A stretch of 64,000 bases of DNA. Origin: Acidobacteriota bacterium (GTDB lineage: Bacteria > Acidobacteriota > Terriglobia > Terriglobales > Acidobacteriaceae). A model generated the notes under the pieces. That model searched no databases and had not been told where the DNA came from. It saw nothing but the letters and a program-made list of their open reading frames with translations. The stretch spans positions 682,001 to 746,000 of the forward strand of contig JAFDVP010000001.1 of assembly GCA_018268895.1 (NCBI GenBank). The letters run 5' to 3'. Numbering within the stretch: position 1 is the stretch's first letter; every line of letters starts with the position of its first letter. The position numbers and the translations under genes are program-made. Of the stretch, positions 46,432-55,142 are shown in pieces.

Positions 46432-47193
46432 TTATTTGGAAGTCGCGTTTGCAACGATCTGAGCAAAGGAGCCCGGGTCGAGCGATGCTCCTCCGACCAG
46501 AGCGCCGTCAATGTCCTCCAGGCAGCAGAGCGAAGCGGCGTTGTCCGGCTTCACTGAGCCGCCGTAGAGAATTCTCGTCGCCGCGGCGACAGTGGGCCCT
46601 GCCACCTTTGCCAACTGCGCACGAATGATCTTGTGCGCTTCCTCTGCGATCTCGGGTGTGGCGGTCTTGCCTGTTCCAATGGCCCAGACGGGCTCGTAGG
46701 CGATGACCAGCGGGCCCAGCGCGGCGGGGTCGATGCCTTCGAGGGCGACCGCGACCTGAAGGTTCAGGACCTCGGTGGTCTTGTTGGCCTCGCGCTCATG
46801 CAGGTGTTCGCCGACGCAGACGATAGGCACCAGGCCATGCGCGAGCGCCGACTTCAGCTTCAGGTTCACGGTGGTGTCGGTCTCGTTGAAGTACTGCCGC
46901 CGCTCGGAGTGGCCGATGAGGACGTGGGTTGCGCCGATGGCCGTAAGCATCGTCGGCGAGGTCTCGCCGGTATATGCGCCTTCATTGAGCCAGTGCATCG
47001 TCTGCGCGCCGACGGCGACGGACTTGCCGCGTGCGGCGTCGACGAGCGCGGGCAGCGAGGTCATCGGAGGGCAGAGAACGACTTCGGCCTTGTCATTTTG
47101 CTTGACCAGGGGAACGAAGTGCGTGAGGAAAGCCGTGGACTCGGCGGGGTTCTTGTACATCTTCCAGTTGGCAGCGATTAGCAGTTTGCGCAT
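46432..47193 (-). CDS. tpiA: Triosephosphate isomerase
   Basis: Interconverts glyceraldehyde-3-phosphate and dihydroxyacetone phosphate. 253 residues with the standard set: LIAANWKMYKNP (catalytic Lys), IGHSERRQYFNETD (electrophilic His), AYEPVWAIGTGKTA (catalytic Glu and flexible loop 6), and ILYGGSVKPDN (phosphate grip). It is 48 bp downstream of pgk on the same strand, an obvious glycolytic pair. Confidence 0.97.
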   Translation of the reverse strand: MRKLLIAANWKMYKNPAESTAFLTHFVPLVKQNDKAEVVLCPPMTSLPALVDAARGKSVAVGAQTMHWLNEGAYTGETSPTMLTAIGATHVLIGHSERRQYFNETDTTVNLKLKSALAHGLVPIVCVGEHLHEREANKTTEVLNLQVAVALEGIDPAALGPLVIAYEPVWAIGTGKTATPEIAEEAHKIIRAQLAKVAGPTVAAATRILYGGSVKPDNAASLCCLEDIDGALVGGASLDPGSFAQIVANATSK

Positions 47194-47241
47194 GGGAATC
47201 AGTTTCCATTTCCTTCAGGAATGAGTTTGGCGTTGCAGCGA

Positions 47242-48468
47242 TTACTTGTTCGTCAGCGCGGCAACGCCCGGCAGGGTTTTGCCTTCGAGAAACTCCAGTG
47301 AGGCTCCGCCGCCGGTCGAGATGTGCGTGATCTTCGCGGCGACTCCCGATTGCTGGACCGCGGCGACGGAGTCCCCGCCGCCGACGATGCTGGTAGCATC
47401 CTGATTTGCCGCGACGGCCCTGGCGACTGCGTTCGTGCCTTTGGCGAAGGCCGGCATCTCGAAGACCCCCATCGGGCCGTTCCACACGATCGTGATGGCG
47501 TCGGCGATCTCTCGCTTGAAGAGCTCGACCGAGGCGGGGCCGATGTCGAGCGCCATCATGTCGGCAGGGAAGGCGCCGGTCCCGGAGAAGACCTGCGTCT
47601 TCGCATCGGAGGCGAACTTGTCAGCGAGCACGTGGTCAACCGGCAGCAGGAAGCTGACGCCCTTCTTCGCTGCTTTGGCCAGCGCCGCCTTGGCGACGTT
47701 GATCTTGTCGGCCTCGACAAGCGATTTACCGGTCGTCTGCCCCTTGGCGTTCAGGAAGGTGTAGGCCATGCCTCCGCCGATGATCAGCGTGGTGACGCGG
47801 TCGAGCAGGCTGTCGATGACCTCAATCTTGTCGGAGACCTTGGCCCCGCCGATGATGGCGACGAAGGGCTTGATGGGATCGCTGACGGCCTTACTCAGGT
47901 AAGTCAGCTCCTTTTCCATGAGCAGGCCTGCGCCGGAGACGGGCACGTGGTGCGTCACGCCCTCGGTCGAGGCATGAGCGCGATGGGCGCTGCCGAAGGC
48001 GTCGTTGATGTAGATGTCGCAGAGTGAGGCCAACTGCTTTGCAAATTCCGGGTCGTTCTTCTCTTCTTCGGCATGGAAGCGCAGGTTCTCAAGCAGCAGC
48101 GGCTGGCCGGGCTCGAGACCGGCGACCATCTCGGTGGCGATCTCGCCGACGCACTCGGGGGAGAAGGCGACGTTCTCCTCTTCGCTGATGACGTGGTCGA
48201 GCAGCTCGCGCAGGCGGTCAACGACCGGCCGCAGGCTCATCGAGGGCACCACCTTGCCCTTGGGGCGGCCAAGGTGCGAGCAGAGGATAACGCGAGCCTT
48301 GCGCCGCAGCGCGTACTCAATTGTTGGGATCGTCTCGCGGATGCGTGTGTCGTCGGTGATGCGAGGCGAACTGTCGGGTCCATCGACCGCAAGCGGTACG
48401 TTGAAATCAACGCGGATCAAAACCCGCTTGTTGGTGAGGTCTATATCGCGGATGGACAGCTTCGACAT
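47242..48468 (-). CDS. pgk: Phosphoglycerate kinase
   Basis: Transfers phosphate from 1,3-bisphosphoglycerate to ADP. 408 residues with the family signatures RVLIRVDFNVPL, ILCSHLGRPKG, NDAFGSAHRAHAST, GGAKVSDKIEVID, GGGMAYTFLNAKG and the C-terminal VGGGDSVAA. It precedes tpiA; gap lies 1.8 kb upstream on the same strand, separated by a RidA-like gene and an opposite-strand membrane protein gene. Confidence 0.97.
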   Translation of the reverse strand: MSKLSIRDIDLTNKRVLIRVDFNVPLAVDGPDSSPRITDDTRIRETIPTIEYALRRKARVILCSHLGRPKGKVVPSMSLRPVVDRLRELLDHVISEEENVAFSPECVGEIATEMVAGLEPGQPLLLENLRFHAEEEKNDPEFAKQLASLCDIYINDAFGSAHRAHASTEGVTHHVPVSGAGLLMEKELTYLSKAVSDPIKPFVAIIGGAKVSDKIEVIDSLLDRVTTLIIGGGMAYTFLNAKGQTTGKSLVEADKINVAKAALAKAAKKGVSFLLPVDHVLADKFASDAKTQVFSGTGAFPADMMALDIGPASVELFKREIADAITIVWNGPMGVFEMPAFAKGTNAVARAVAANQDATSIVGGGDSVAAVQQSGVAAKITHISTGGGASLEFLEGKTLPGVAALTNK

Positions 48469-48742
48469 GCAGGTTCCTTTTCGACGGAGGGGAGTCTGGT
48501 TGTGATGCAGTGGATTCGTGAATCGTTATTGCTATCCATGATAGCGGGTGCCGGAGCATTCTGACCGGCCAATGCAAAAACTTCACCCCTGGAGTGGCAT
48601 ATCGGTGCGAATCAGCGCGATGGGGAATTTGACGCAAACGCCGAGGGGAGCGCAATTGGGATGGGGTAGGCTCAAGGCGCGCGGAAGCGGAGGCTGTTAC
48701 CACGCTCCCGATGCAGCACAGATGCAGCGTTATGAAGAGTAC

Positions 48743-49117
48743 CTATTCCGGAATAAAGGCGTCGGCTTCGATCTCGATGTGCCAGCGCGGATCGAGCAGC
48801 TCCTTGACGACCACCATGGTGGCGGCGGGAAGGACGGTCGAGAAAAATTTGCCGTGCGCATGGCCGACCGTCTTCCAGTCTTCGGCACGCGTCAGGAACA
48901 TGCGTGTGCGATAGACATGTTCCATGGAAGCGCCGGCGTTCTTCAGGGCCTCGGCGATGATCGTCAGGCAGCGCTCGGTCTGCCGGGCAACGTCGAGGTC
49001 GTCCGCGCCTACTGGCCCTGTCCCGGAGACATGCACATGGTTACCGATGCGGACTGCTCGCGAGAAGCCGATGACAGGCTCGTAGGGAGATGTACCCGAA
49101 ATGTTGGTCCGTTCCAT
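48743..49117 (-). CDS. RidA/YjgF-family protein lacking the usual catalytic Arg
   Basis: A 124-residue trimeric chorismate-mutase-like fold protein: SRAVRIGNHVHVSGTGPVG, QTERCLTIIAEALKNAGASM, VYRTRMFLTRAEDWKTVGHA, and a C-terminal HIEIEADAFIPE. RidA deaminates reactive enamine/imine intermediates using an Arg in a PAR-(S/T)-x-V motif; here the motif reads LPAATMVVV, so that Arg is missing and a different Rid subgroup or function is likely. The 274-bp space between it and pgk shows nothing recognisable. Confidence 0.88.
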   Translation of the reverse strand: MERTNISGTSPYEPVIGFSRAVRIGNHVHVSGTGPVGADDLDVARQTERCLTIIAEALKNAGASMEHVYRTRMFLTRAEDWKTVGHAHGKFFSTVLPAATMVVVKELLDPRWHIEIEADAFIPE

Positions 49118-49180
49118 GAGTTGAGTCTAATGGCAAAGCTGGGATACGGTGGTCAGCATTTGATGATGTAGCATTCGGCC

Positions 49181-50206
49181 ATGCGCGTAACCAACCCCGC
49201 CCGGAATCGAAGGGTTCTCGATGTCTTGTGCATCTTGCTTTCAGTTCATTTTGCAATTGCCTACCTGACATTGACACGGCCGATGGTCGATTTCGGAGTA
49301 TATAAAAACATCGACCAGTTGCGTGGTCCGTTTGCATTCCGCTTGCTCCCCGCGCTTCTGTGGAGATGGGTGACCATACCTGCCGATTTTTTACATCGGC
49401 ATATACCGCATCTTTTTCTACCCCGGTTGAATGCTCCCTTCGATTCAAACGACAACTGGTTTCTCTTCTTTCTTACGTTCGCCGCCCTGCTCGGCACGCT
49501 CAGCATCGCGAGGCGGCTGGCGCGTGATATCGGCAAATCAGAAGGATTCGAGTGGCTTGCGCTCGGAATGGCGTATGCCGCCTACTTCGACACCATTCTG
49601 GTGCTGAATCGAAACCTTTTCTATCCCTACGATCTGACTGCTTTATTCTTCTTCACCGCGTTGTCTTATCTGGCATATCGCGGCCGTGCTCTTGCTTTTG
49701 CCCTGGTGCTTGTGCCAGCGATGATCAACAAAGAGACCGCAGCCATGGCAATCTTTCTCTGCTTTGGTCTGCACGTTCGTCGCACCAACCTGGTGAAGAT
49801 ATTGGCGACCTGTACTGCCTTAGGTTTTGAGGTGATTGCGATCCGCCTTGGCCAGAGCTTCTATCTGAACTCGCTCTGCCCGGGATGCGCAGGACCGCCG
49901 GAGTACCACATGGGCATGAATCTGCGGCAGATGGCAAACCCATTATTCTGGGCCGCGCTTCCCGGCGTCTTTGGTTTTGCCTGGGTTGCGGCGTTGATCT
50001 TCTGGCGATATGCTACTCTGCGCACGCGTCGAACCGTTGCAGGATTATTTGCAGTCTGGTTTGTGGTGATGATGGTAACCGGCATCATCCGGGAGATCAG
50101 AATCTTCTCCGAACTATCGGCGCCGTTGCTCATCGTCGTCGCCGAGGGCTTGAGCGGCTGGATGGCACAAAAGAAGACGGAAAGAGTTGAGATCTCGACT
50201 CTTTAG
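49181..50206 (+). CDS. Multispan membrane protein of unknown function
   Basis: A 341-residue integral membrane protein with about eight or nine hydrophobic segments (for example ILLSVHFAIAYLTL, FLFFLTFAALLGTL, ALFFFTALSYLAY, ALVLVPAMINKETAAMAIFL, LPGVFGFAWVAALIFW, GLFAVWFVVMMVTGI). A charged motif in a membrane loop, NKETA at about residue 187, and the early DFGVYKNIDQLRGPF with acidic residues recall membrane glycosyltransferases of the GT-C kind, but the similarity is too weak to assign. It interrupts the glycolytic gene series on the opposite strand. Confidence 0.78.
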   Translation: MRVTNPARNRRVLDVLCILLSVHFAIAYLTLTRPMVDFGVYKNIDQLRGPFAFRLLPALLWRWVTIPADFLHRHIPHLFLPRLNAPFDSNDNWFLFFLTFAALLGTLSIARRLARDIGKSEGFEWLALGMAYAAYFDTILVLNRNLFYPYDLTALFFFTALSYLAYRGRALAFALVLVPAMINKETAAMAIFLCFGLHVRRTNLVKILATCTALGFEVIAIRLGQSFYLNSLCPGCAGPPEYHMGMNLRQMANPLFWAALPGVFGFAWVAALIFWRYATLRTRRTVAGLFAVWFVVMMVTGIIREIRIFSELSAPLLIVVAEGLSGWMAQKKTERVEISTL

Positions 50207-50215
50207 AGCATAAGG

Positions 50216-50247
50216 AAGGGCGTACGACCATGCTGGCCGACGCCCTT
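50216..50247. terminator. Bidirectional terminator between membrane protein gene and gap
   Basis: AAGGGCGT/ACGCCCTT with a 16-base loop that can pair further (GGCCG), followed by TTCT, between convergent stops at 50206 and 50271. Confidence 0.7.
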
Positions 50248-50270
50248 TCTGCATTGCAGAGATTACGCCT

Positions 50271-51275
<1,005 letters not shown>

Positions 51276-51449
51276 GGTTACCGTTGCTCCTGTCAATTTA
51301 TAGTGTCTTTGAACTATTGTAGAACGTTGCCGCGGCAAGGCGCATCCGGCCAGCGGGATTCCCCAGGAAATGTCTGTGATTCGTGGAAAGAGTGCAGTCT
51401 CTGGTTCGCCGATTTGCGGGCCGGTTTCGCCCTGTGTTACAAGCGACAT

Positions 51450-52289
51450 ATGCGCGAATTGCGCGATTGGATAAGCGAAAAGATGAGACGACGCCCAAGA
51501 CGTGGCCCGAACGATTCGGAGTCCACGGGCAAGAGCGGGCAGGAACTGCCCGCAAATCAACCTGCTCCGCTGAGGCCCTCGTACCCTGAGCCAGCGGCTG
51601 CAACTGTAGCTCCGCAGGCTGTTGACGAACCTGTAGCATCCGCTACCGCTGAAGTTCAGGATGTCGCTGTTTCTGCGCCAGAGCCATCGGAGCAAAAGGT
51701 CGTTGTGGAGACGCAGCCTGAGTCGCTTGCGACCCCACCTGCGGAGCAGTCGGCGGCGAAGTCCCCAAAGGGTTCCGTGGTCCTTACGATTGGCCTCCCC
51801 GGATCAGGTAAAACGACCTGGTACAAGCGCCGTGGTGTTACACCGCTTTCGAGCGACCTGCTGCGCACCATCCTGTTTGACGACATCACGGAGCAGCGTT
51901 ACCAGGGGCTGGTCTTCTCCACGTTGCGCAGCCTTCTGCGTGCGCGGCTGATTGCCAAGATGCCCTGGAACTATGTCGACGCGACGAACCTCTCGCCTCA
52001 CGAGCGGCGCCAGTGGATCCGCATGGCGAAGAGCTTCGGCTACGAGGTGCAGGCGGTCTTCTTCGATGTGCCGCTGGCCGTCTGCATGGACCGGAACCGC
52101 AAGCGCGAGCGCGCCGTGACCGACGAGGTAATGCAGAAGATGGCCGACCGCCTGAAGCCTCCGAGCTTCAAGGAAGGCTTCGAGAAGATCACCATCGTGC
52201 GCGTCAAAGGCCAACCCGGCACGACGCCAGAACCGATCGCCGCTGACCAGCAGCACGGAGCCGAGTCCGACCCCGAGGCGGCGCAGTAG
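51450..52289 (+). CDS. P-loop kinase of polynucleotide-kinase/AAA-like type with a long disordered N-terminal region
   Basis: About 279 residues. The first 110 residues are basic, then Pro/Ala/Glu/Val-rich and without predicted order. The kinase domain has the Walker A motif VLTIGLPGSGKTTWYKR (about 112-128), SSDLLRTILFDD, NYVDATNLSPHERRQWIRM (Walker-B-like Asp) and FFDVPLAVCMDRNRKRER with LID Arg residues. This arrangement matches the kinase part of bacterial Pnkp and related small-molecule/RNA kinases. No phosphatase or ligase domain is attached. It is divergent from gap across 174 bp. Confidence 0.82.
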   Translation: MRELRDWISEKMRRRPRRGPNDSESTGKSGQELPANQPAPLRPSYPEPAAATVAPQAVDEPVASATAEVQDVAVSAPEPSEQKVVVETQPESLATPPAEQSAAKSPKGSVVLTIGLPGSGKTTWYKRRGVTPLSSDLLRTILFDDITEQRYQGLVFSTLRSLLRARLIAKMPWNYVDATNLSPHERRQWIRMAKSFGYEVQAVFFDVPLAVCMDRNRKRERAVTDEVMQKMADRLKPPSFKEGFEKITIVRVKGQPGTTPEPIAADQQHGAESDPEAAQ

Positions 52290-52313
52290 CGACGCACGCG
52301 GTAGAGTAACGAC

Positions 52314-53075
52314 ATGCCCACGGCTGGCGTTGAGTTCGCGAAGGTGAGCTACACGGCAGCAGGTGGGCATCTTGTTTTGCGCGACATCTCACTGAAGCTT
52401 GAGGCGGGGACGACGACGGCGCTGCTTGGCCGCAGCGGCTCGGGCAAGACCACCCTGCTTCGGACCGTAAACGGGCTTGTATCGCCGGCTTCGGGAGAGG
52501 TTATGGTGAATGGCCGCAGGGTGACGGCGATTCACGATGCCGCGAGCATGGCGGCGCTGCGCCGGGGCATCGGCTACGTGATCCAGGAGACCGGCCTCTT
52601 CCCACACATGACCGTGGAGCGCAACGCCGCGATGGCGCTGGAGGTAGCTGGGCACTCCAAGGCCGAGTGCGAGCGGCGCGCCCGCGAGGTGCTGGAATTG
52701 ACAGGCCTCGAGTTCGACAAGCTGAGCAAACGGTATCCCTGGCAGCTCTCCGGCGGCCAACGGCAGCGCGTGGGGCTGGCGCGGGCGCTCGCGCTCGATC
52801 CCGAGGTGCTGCTGATGGATGAGCCGTTTGGTGCGCTCGATCCGCTGACCCGCGCCGAGATGCAGGATATGCTCAAGGGCTTGCTCGGCGGATTGGGGAA
52901 GACAGTGCTGCTGGTGACGCACGATCTCGACGAGGCGCTGTACCTCGCTGATCGAATCGTCTTTCTCGATGGAGGCGAGGTAGCAGCCGATCTGCCGGTG
53001 GCAGATGTTCTGCGCTCGAAAATTTCTAAAGTAAAAGATTATGTTTTGGCGGTACATCGCGCGGTGAATGAATGA
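52314..53075 (+). CDS. Osmoprotectant-type ABC transporter ATP-binding protein
   Basis: A 253-residue ATPase: Walker A LLGRSGSGKTTLLRTV (about 36-51), Q-loop IQETGLFPHM, signature LSGGQRQRVGLARALA (about 140-155), Walker B VLLMDEPFGALD, H-loop VTHD. It resembles OpuCA/ProV-type subunits but lacks the C-terminal CBS pair used for ionic-strength sensing. It is followed by permease and substrate-binding genes with 4-bp overlaps, so this is a complete three-gene transporter. Confidence 0.93.
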   Translation: MPTAGVEFAKVSYTAAGGHLVLRDISLKLEAGTTTALLGRSGSGKTTLLRTVNGLVSPASGEVMVNGRRVTAIHDAASMAALRRGIGYVIQETGLFPHMTVERNAAMALEVAGHSKAECERRAREVLELTGLEFDKLSKRYPWQLSGGQRQRVGLARALALDPEVLLMDEPFGALDPLTRAEMQDMLKGLLGGLGKTVLLVTHDLDEALYLADRIVFLDGGEVAADLPVADVLRSKISKVKDYVLAVHRAVNE

Positions 53076-53704
53076 TGCAGGTCATTCATCGATACGGATG
53101 GGAGATTGGGCGGCTGACCTTTGAGCACCTGTGGCTCACGCTGAGCGCCATGCTGCTGGCAGTTGCGATTGGGCTGCCCTTTGGCATTCTGCTGACGCGC
53201 AGGCCAAAGCTGGCGCGTCCGGTGATTGGTTTTGCGAACGTCGTGCAGACGGTGCCGAGCCTCGCGCTCTTCGGTCTTCTGCTGCCGGTGCCGTGGCTGG
53301 GGGAGAACGCGGCGCGGCTGGCTATCGTCGCACTCACCGGCTACGCTCTACTGCCGATCCTGCGCAATACCTATGCGGGTATACGAAGCGTCGACGCTGA
53401 GCTGGCGGGGGTCGCCGATGCGCTGGGCATGACGGCGAGGCAGCGGCTGTTGAAGGTGGAGCTTCCGCTGGCGGCGAGCGTGATCCTTGCGGGGCTGCGT
53501 ACGGCGACTGTGACCTGCGTCGGCGTAGCGACCATCGCGGCGGCGATTGGAGCCGGGGGGCTTGGCGAGTTGATCTTCCGTGGCGTCGCCAGCGTGGATA
53601 ACGGTCTCGTACTTGCCGGAGCGATTCCTGCGGCGCTACTGGCATTAGTTGCCGATGCGCTGCTGGGGCTGCTTGAAAAGCGACTGACGGTTCGGCGGGG
53701 ATGA
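53072..53704 (+). CDS. Osmoprotectant-type ABC transporter permease
   Basis: A 210-residue permease with about six spans (LTLSAMLLAVAIGLPFGILL, FANVVQTVPSLALFGLLLPV, IVALTGYALLPILRN and two C-terminal spans). The EAA-type coupling loop reads DALGMTARQRLLKVELPLAA (about 125-145). It matches OpuCB/YehY-type proteins. The start overlaps the ATPase stop (ATGA), and its stop overlaps the next start. Confidence 0.93.
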   Translation: MMQVIHRYGWEIGRLTFEHLWLTLSAMLLAVAIGLPFGILLTRRPKLARPVIGFANVVQTVPSLALFGLLLPVPWLGENAARLAIVALTGYALLPILRNTYAGIRSVDAELAGVADALGMTARQRLLKVELPLAASVILAGLRTATVTCVGVATIAAAIGAGGLGELIFRGVASVDNGLVLAGAIPAALLALVADALLGLLEKRLTVRRG

Positions 53705-54606
53705 GCGGTATGCGTTTCATGCATCTTTCTGCCGCTGCGGTCTTTGGACTGTTTTTACTGACTGCGTGTGCGCCTCCGCGCTCTTCGCGCATCACGGTCG
53801 GAGCAAAGAACTTTACAGAGCAGGTGGTGCTGGGCGAGCTTCTGGCGCAGGAGATCGAGGCCGTTACGGGGCAGCCCGTCGCGCGGCGGTTCTATCTTGC
53901 GGGGAGCTACATCTGCCAGCAGGCGCTGGTGAGCGGCCGCATCGATGCCTACGTTGAGTACACGGGCACGGCACTTACGGCTATCCTGAAGCAGCCGCTG
54001 CCTCCGGTGGGTGAGCGGGATGAGGCCCGGGTCTTCGATACGGTGCGGCGTCTTTATGCGGAGCGGTATCGTGTTCGCGTCGAGCCTGGTCTGGGGTTTG
54101 AAGATACCTTTGCGATGGTTGTTCGCGGGGCAGATGCGAAACGTATGGGACTGAAGACGATCTCCGATGCCGTGCCACACGCCTCTGGGATGCGGCTGGG
54201 GGTCGGCTATGAGTTTGAGGAGCGGCCCGACGGCCTGCGCGGGCTTCAGGCCGCCTATGGGCTGAAGTTCGCCGAGGCTCCGCGGCTGATGGATCTGGGT
54301 TTGCTATATCGTGCGTTGTCGAACAATCAGGTAGACATGGTGGCAGGGAACTCAACAGATGGCCCGATTCGCGCGCTTGGGTTTGTGGCGCTTGAGGACG
54401 ACAGGCATTATTTTCCACCATATGAAGCGGTGCCGCTGGTGCGCGAAGACTCGCTTCGCCGCCATCCCGGGATTCAGGATGCGATGGACAGGCTGGCGGG
54501 GAAGTTGACCGCAGACGAGGTTCGCGAGATGAATAATGCAGTGGATGGTCAGCATCGGGATGTGGCCGAGGTCGTCCGCGAGTTTCGCCGCAAGAAAGGT
54601 CTTTGA
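53701..54606 (+). CDS. Osmoprotectant/quaternary-amine substrate-binding lipoprotein
   Basis: A 301-residue periplasmic binding protein of the OpuCC/OsmX group. Signal with lipobox FLLTACAPP (Cys about 23). Type II binding-fold motifs: ITVGAKNFTEQVVLGELLAQEIE, GRIDAYVEYTGTAL, VDMVAGNSTDGPI and YFPPYEAVPLVRED. The family binds glycine betaine, choline or carnitine in an aromatic cage; the exact ligand is undetermined. It is the last gene of the transporter unit (ATGA overlap with the permease); 14 bp later the DinB-family gene begins. Confidence 0.92.
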   Translation: MSGMRFMHLSAAAVFGLFLLTACAPPRSSRITVGAKNFTEQVVLGELLAQEIEAVTGQPVARRFYLAGSYICQQALVSGRIDAYVEYTGTALTAILKQPLPPVGERDEARVFDTVRRLYAERYRVRVEPGLGFEDTFAMVVRGADAKRMGLKTISDAVPHASGMRLGVGYEFEERPDGLRGLQAAYGLKFAEAPRLMDLGLLYRALSNNQVDMVAGNSTDGPIRALGFVALEDDRHYFPPYEAVPLVREDSLRRHPGIQDAMDRLAGKLTADEVREMNNAVDGQHRDVAEVVREFRRKKGL

Positions 54607-54620
54607 ATGGAGGTGCATGA

Positions 54621-55130
54621 ATGTCTGAGCAAAAGGTAGAGCCATGGCTGCGTGGGACGCGGACTGACGTCGACGCTGTGCGTCGTGGAGTGCTGCACGC
54701 ACTGGAGTTGGCCGCTGAAGACATTGCGCGCTGGTGCGATCCGCTGAATGGCGAAGAGTTTGAAGTGCATCCTCTGGGCCTGCCTTCGGTGGGGTTTCAG
54801 TTGCGCCATATCGCGCGATCGCTCGACCGCCTGCTGACCTACGCCGAAGGTCAACAACTCAGCGAGCGACAACTGAAGCTCCTGCGCACGGAGGAGGAGT
54901 TCGTCGATCGCGAGGCGACGCTGATGGAGTTTGCCGAGGCCATCGAAGTATCGGTAAACCGTGTTATGGGAATCTCTTCGGCAATCTACGAAGAACCTCG
55001 ATATGTCGGACGCAAGAAGCTCCCGACGACTGTCGGAGGGCTTCTGGTCCACGTTGCCGACCACACGCAGAGACACGTGGGGCAGACGGTGACGACATCC
55101 AAAGCCATTGTTGCCTTGCGGCCGAAGTGA
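54621..55130 (+). CDS. DinB-family protein
   Basis: A 169-residue four-helix-bundle protein with the metal-binding His set typical of DinB/YfiT: one in LPSVGFQLRHIARSLDRLLT (about 57) and two in LLVHVADHTQRHVGQTVTT (about 145-150). Members of this superfamily often transfer thiols such as bacillithiol or mycothiol to electrophiles. Since bshA is 5 kb away, a bacillithiol-dependent role is a reasonable guess but unproved. Its start is 14 bp after the transporter stop, and GGAGGTG precedes the ATG. Confidence 0.85.
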   Translation: MSEQKVEPWLRGTRTDVDAVRRGVLHALELAAEDIARWCDPLNGEEFEVHPLGLPSVGFQLRHIARSLDRLLTYAEGQQLSERQLKLLRTEEEFVDREATLMEFAEAIEVSVNRVMGISSAIYEEPRYVGRKKLPTTVGGLLVHVADHTQRHVGQTVTTSKAIVALRPK

Positions 55131-55142
55131 ATAGTCGTACGG

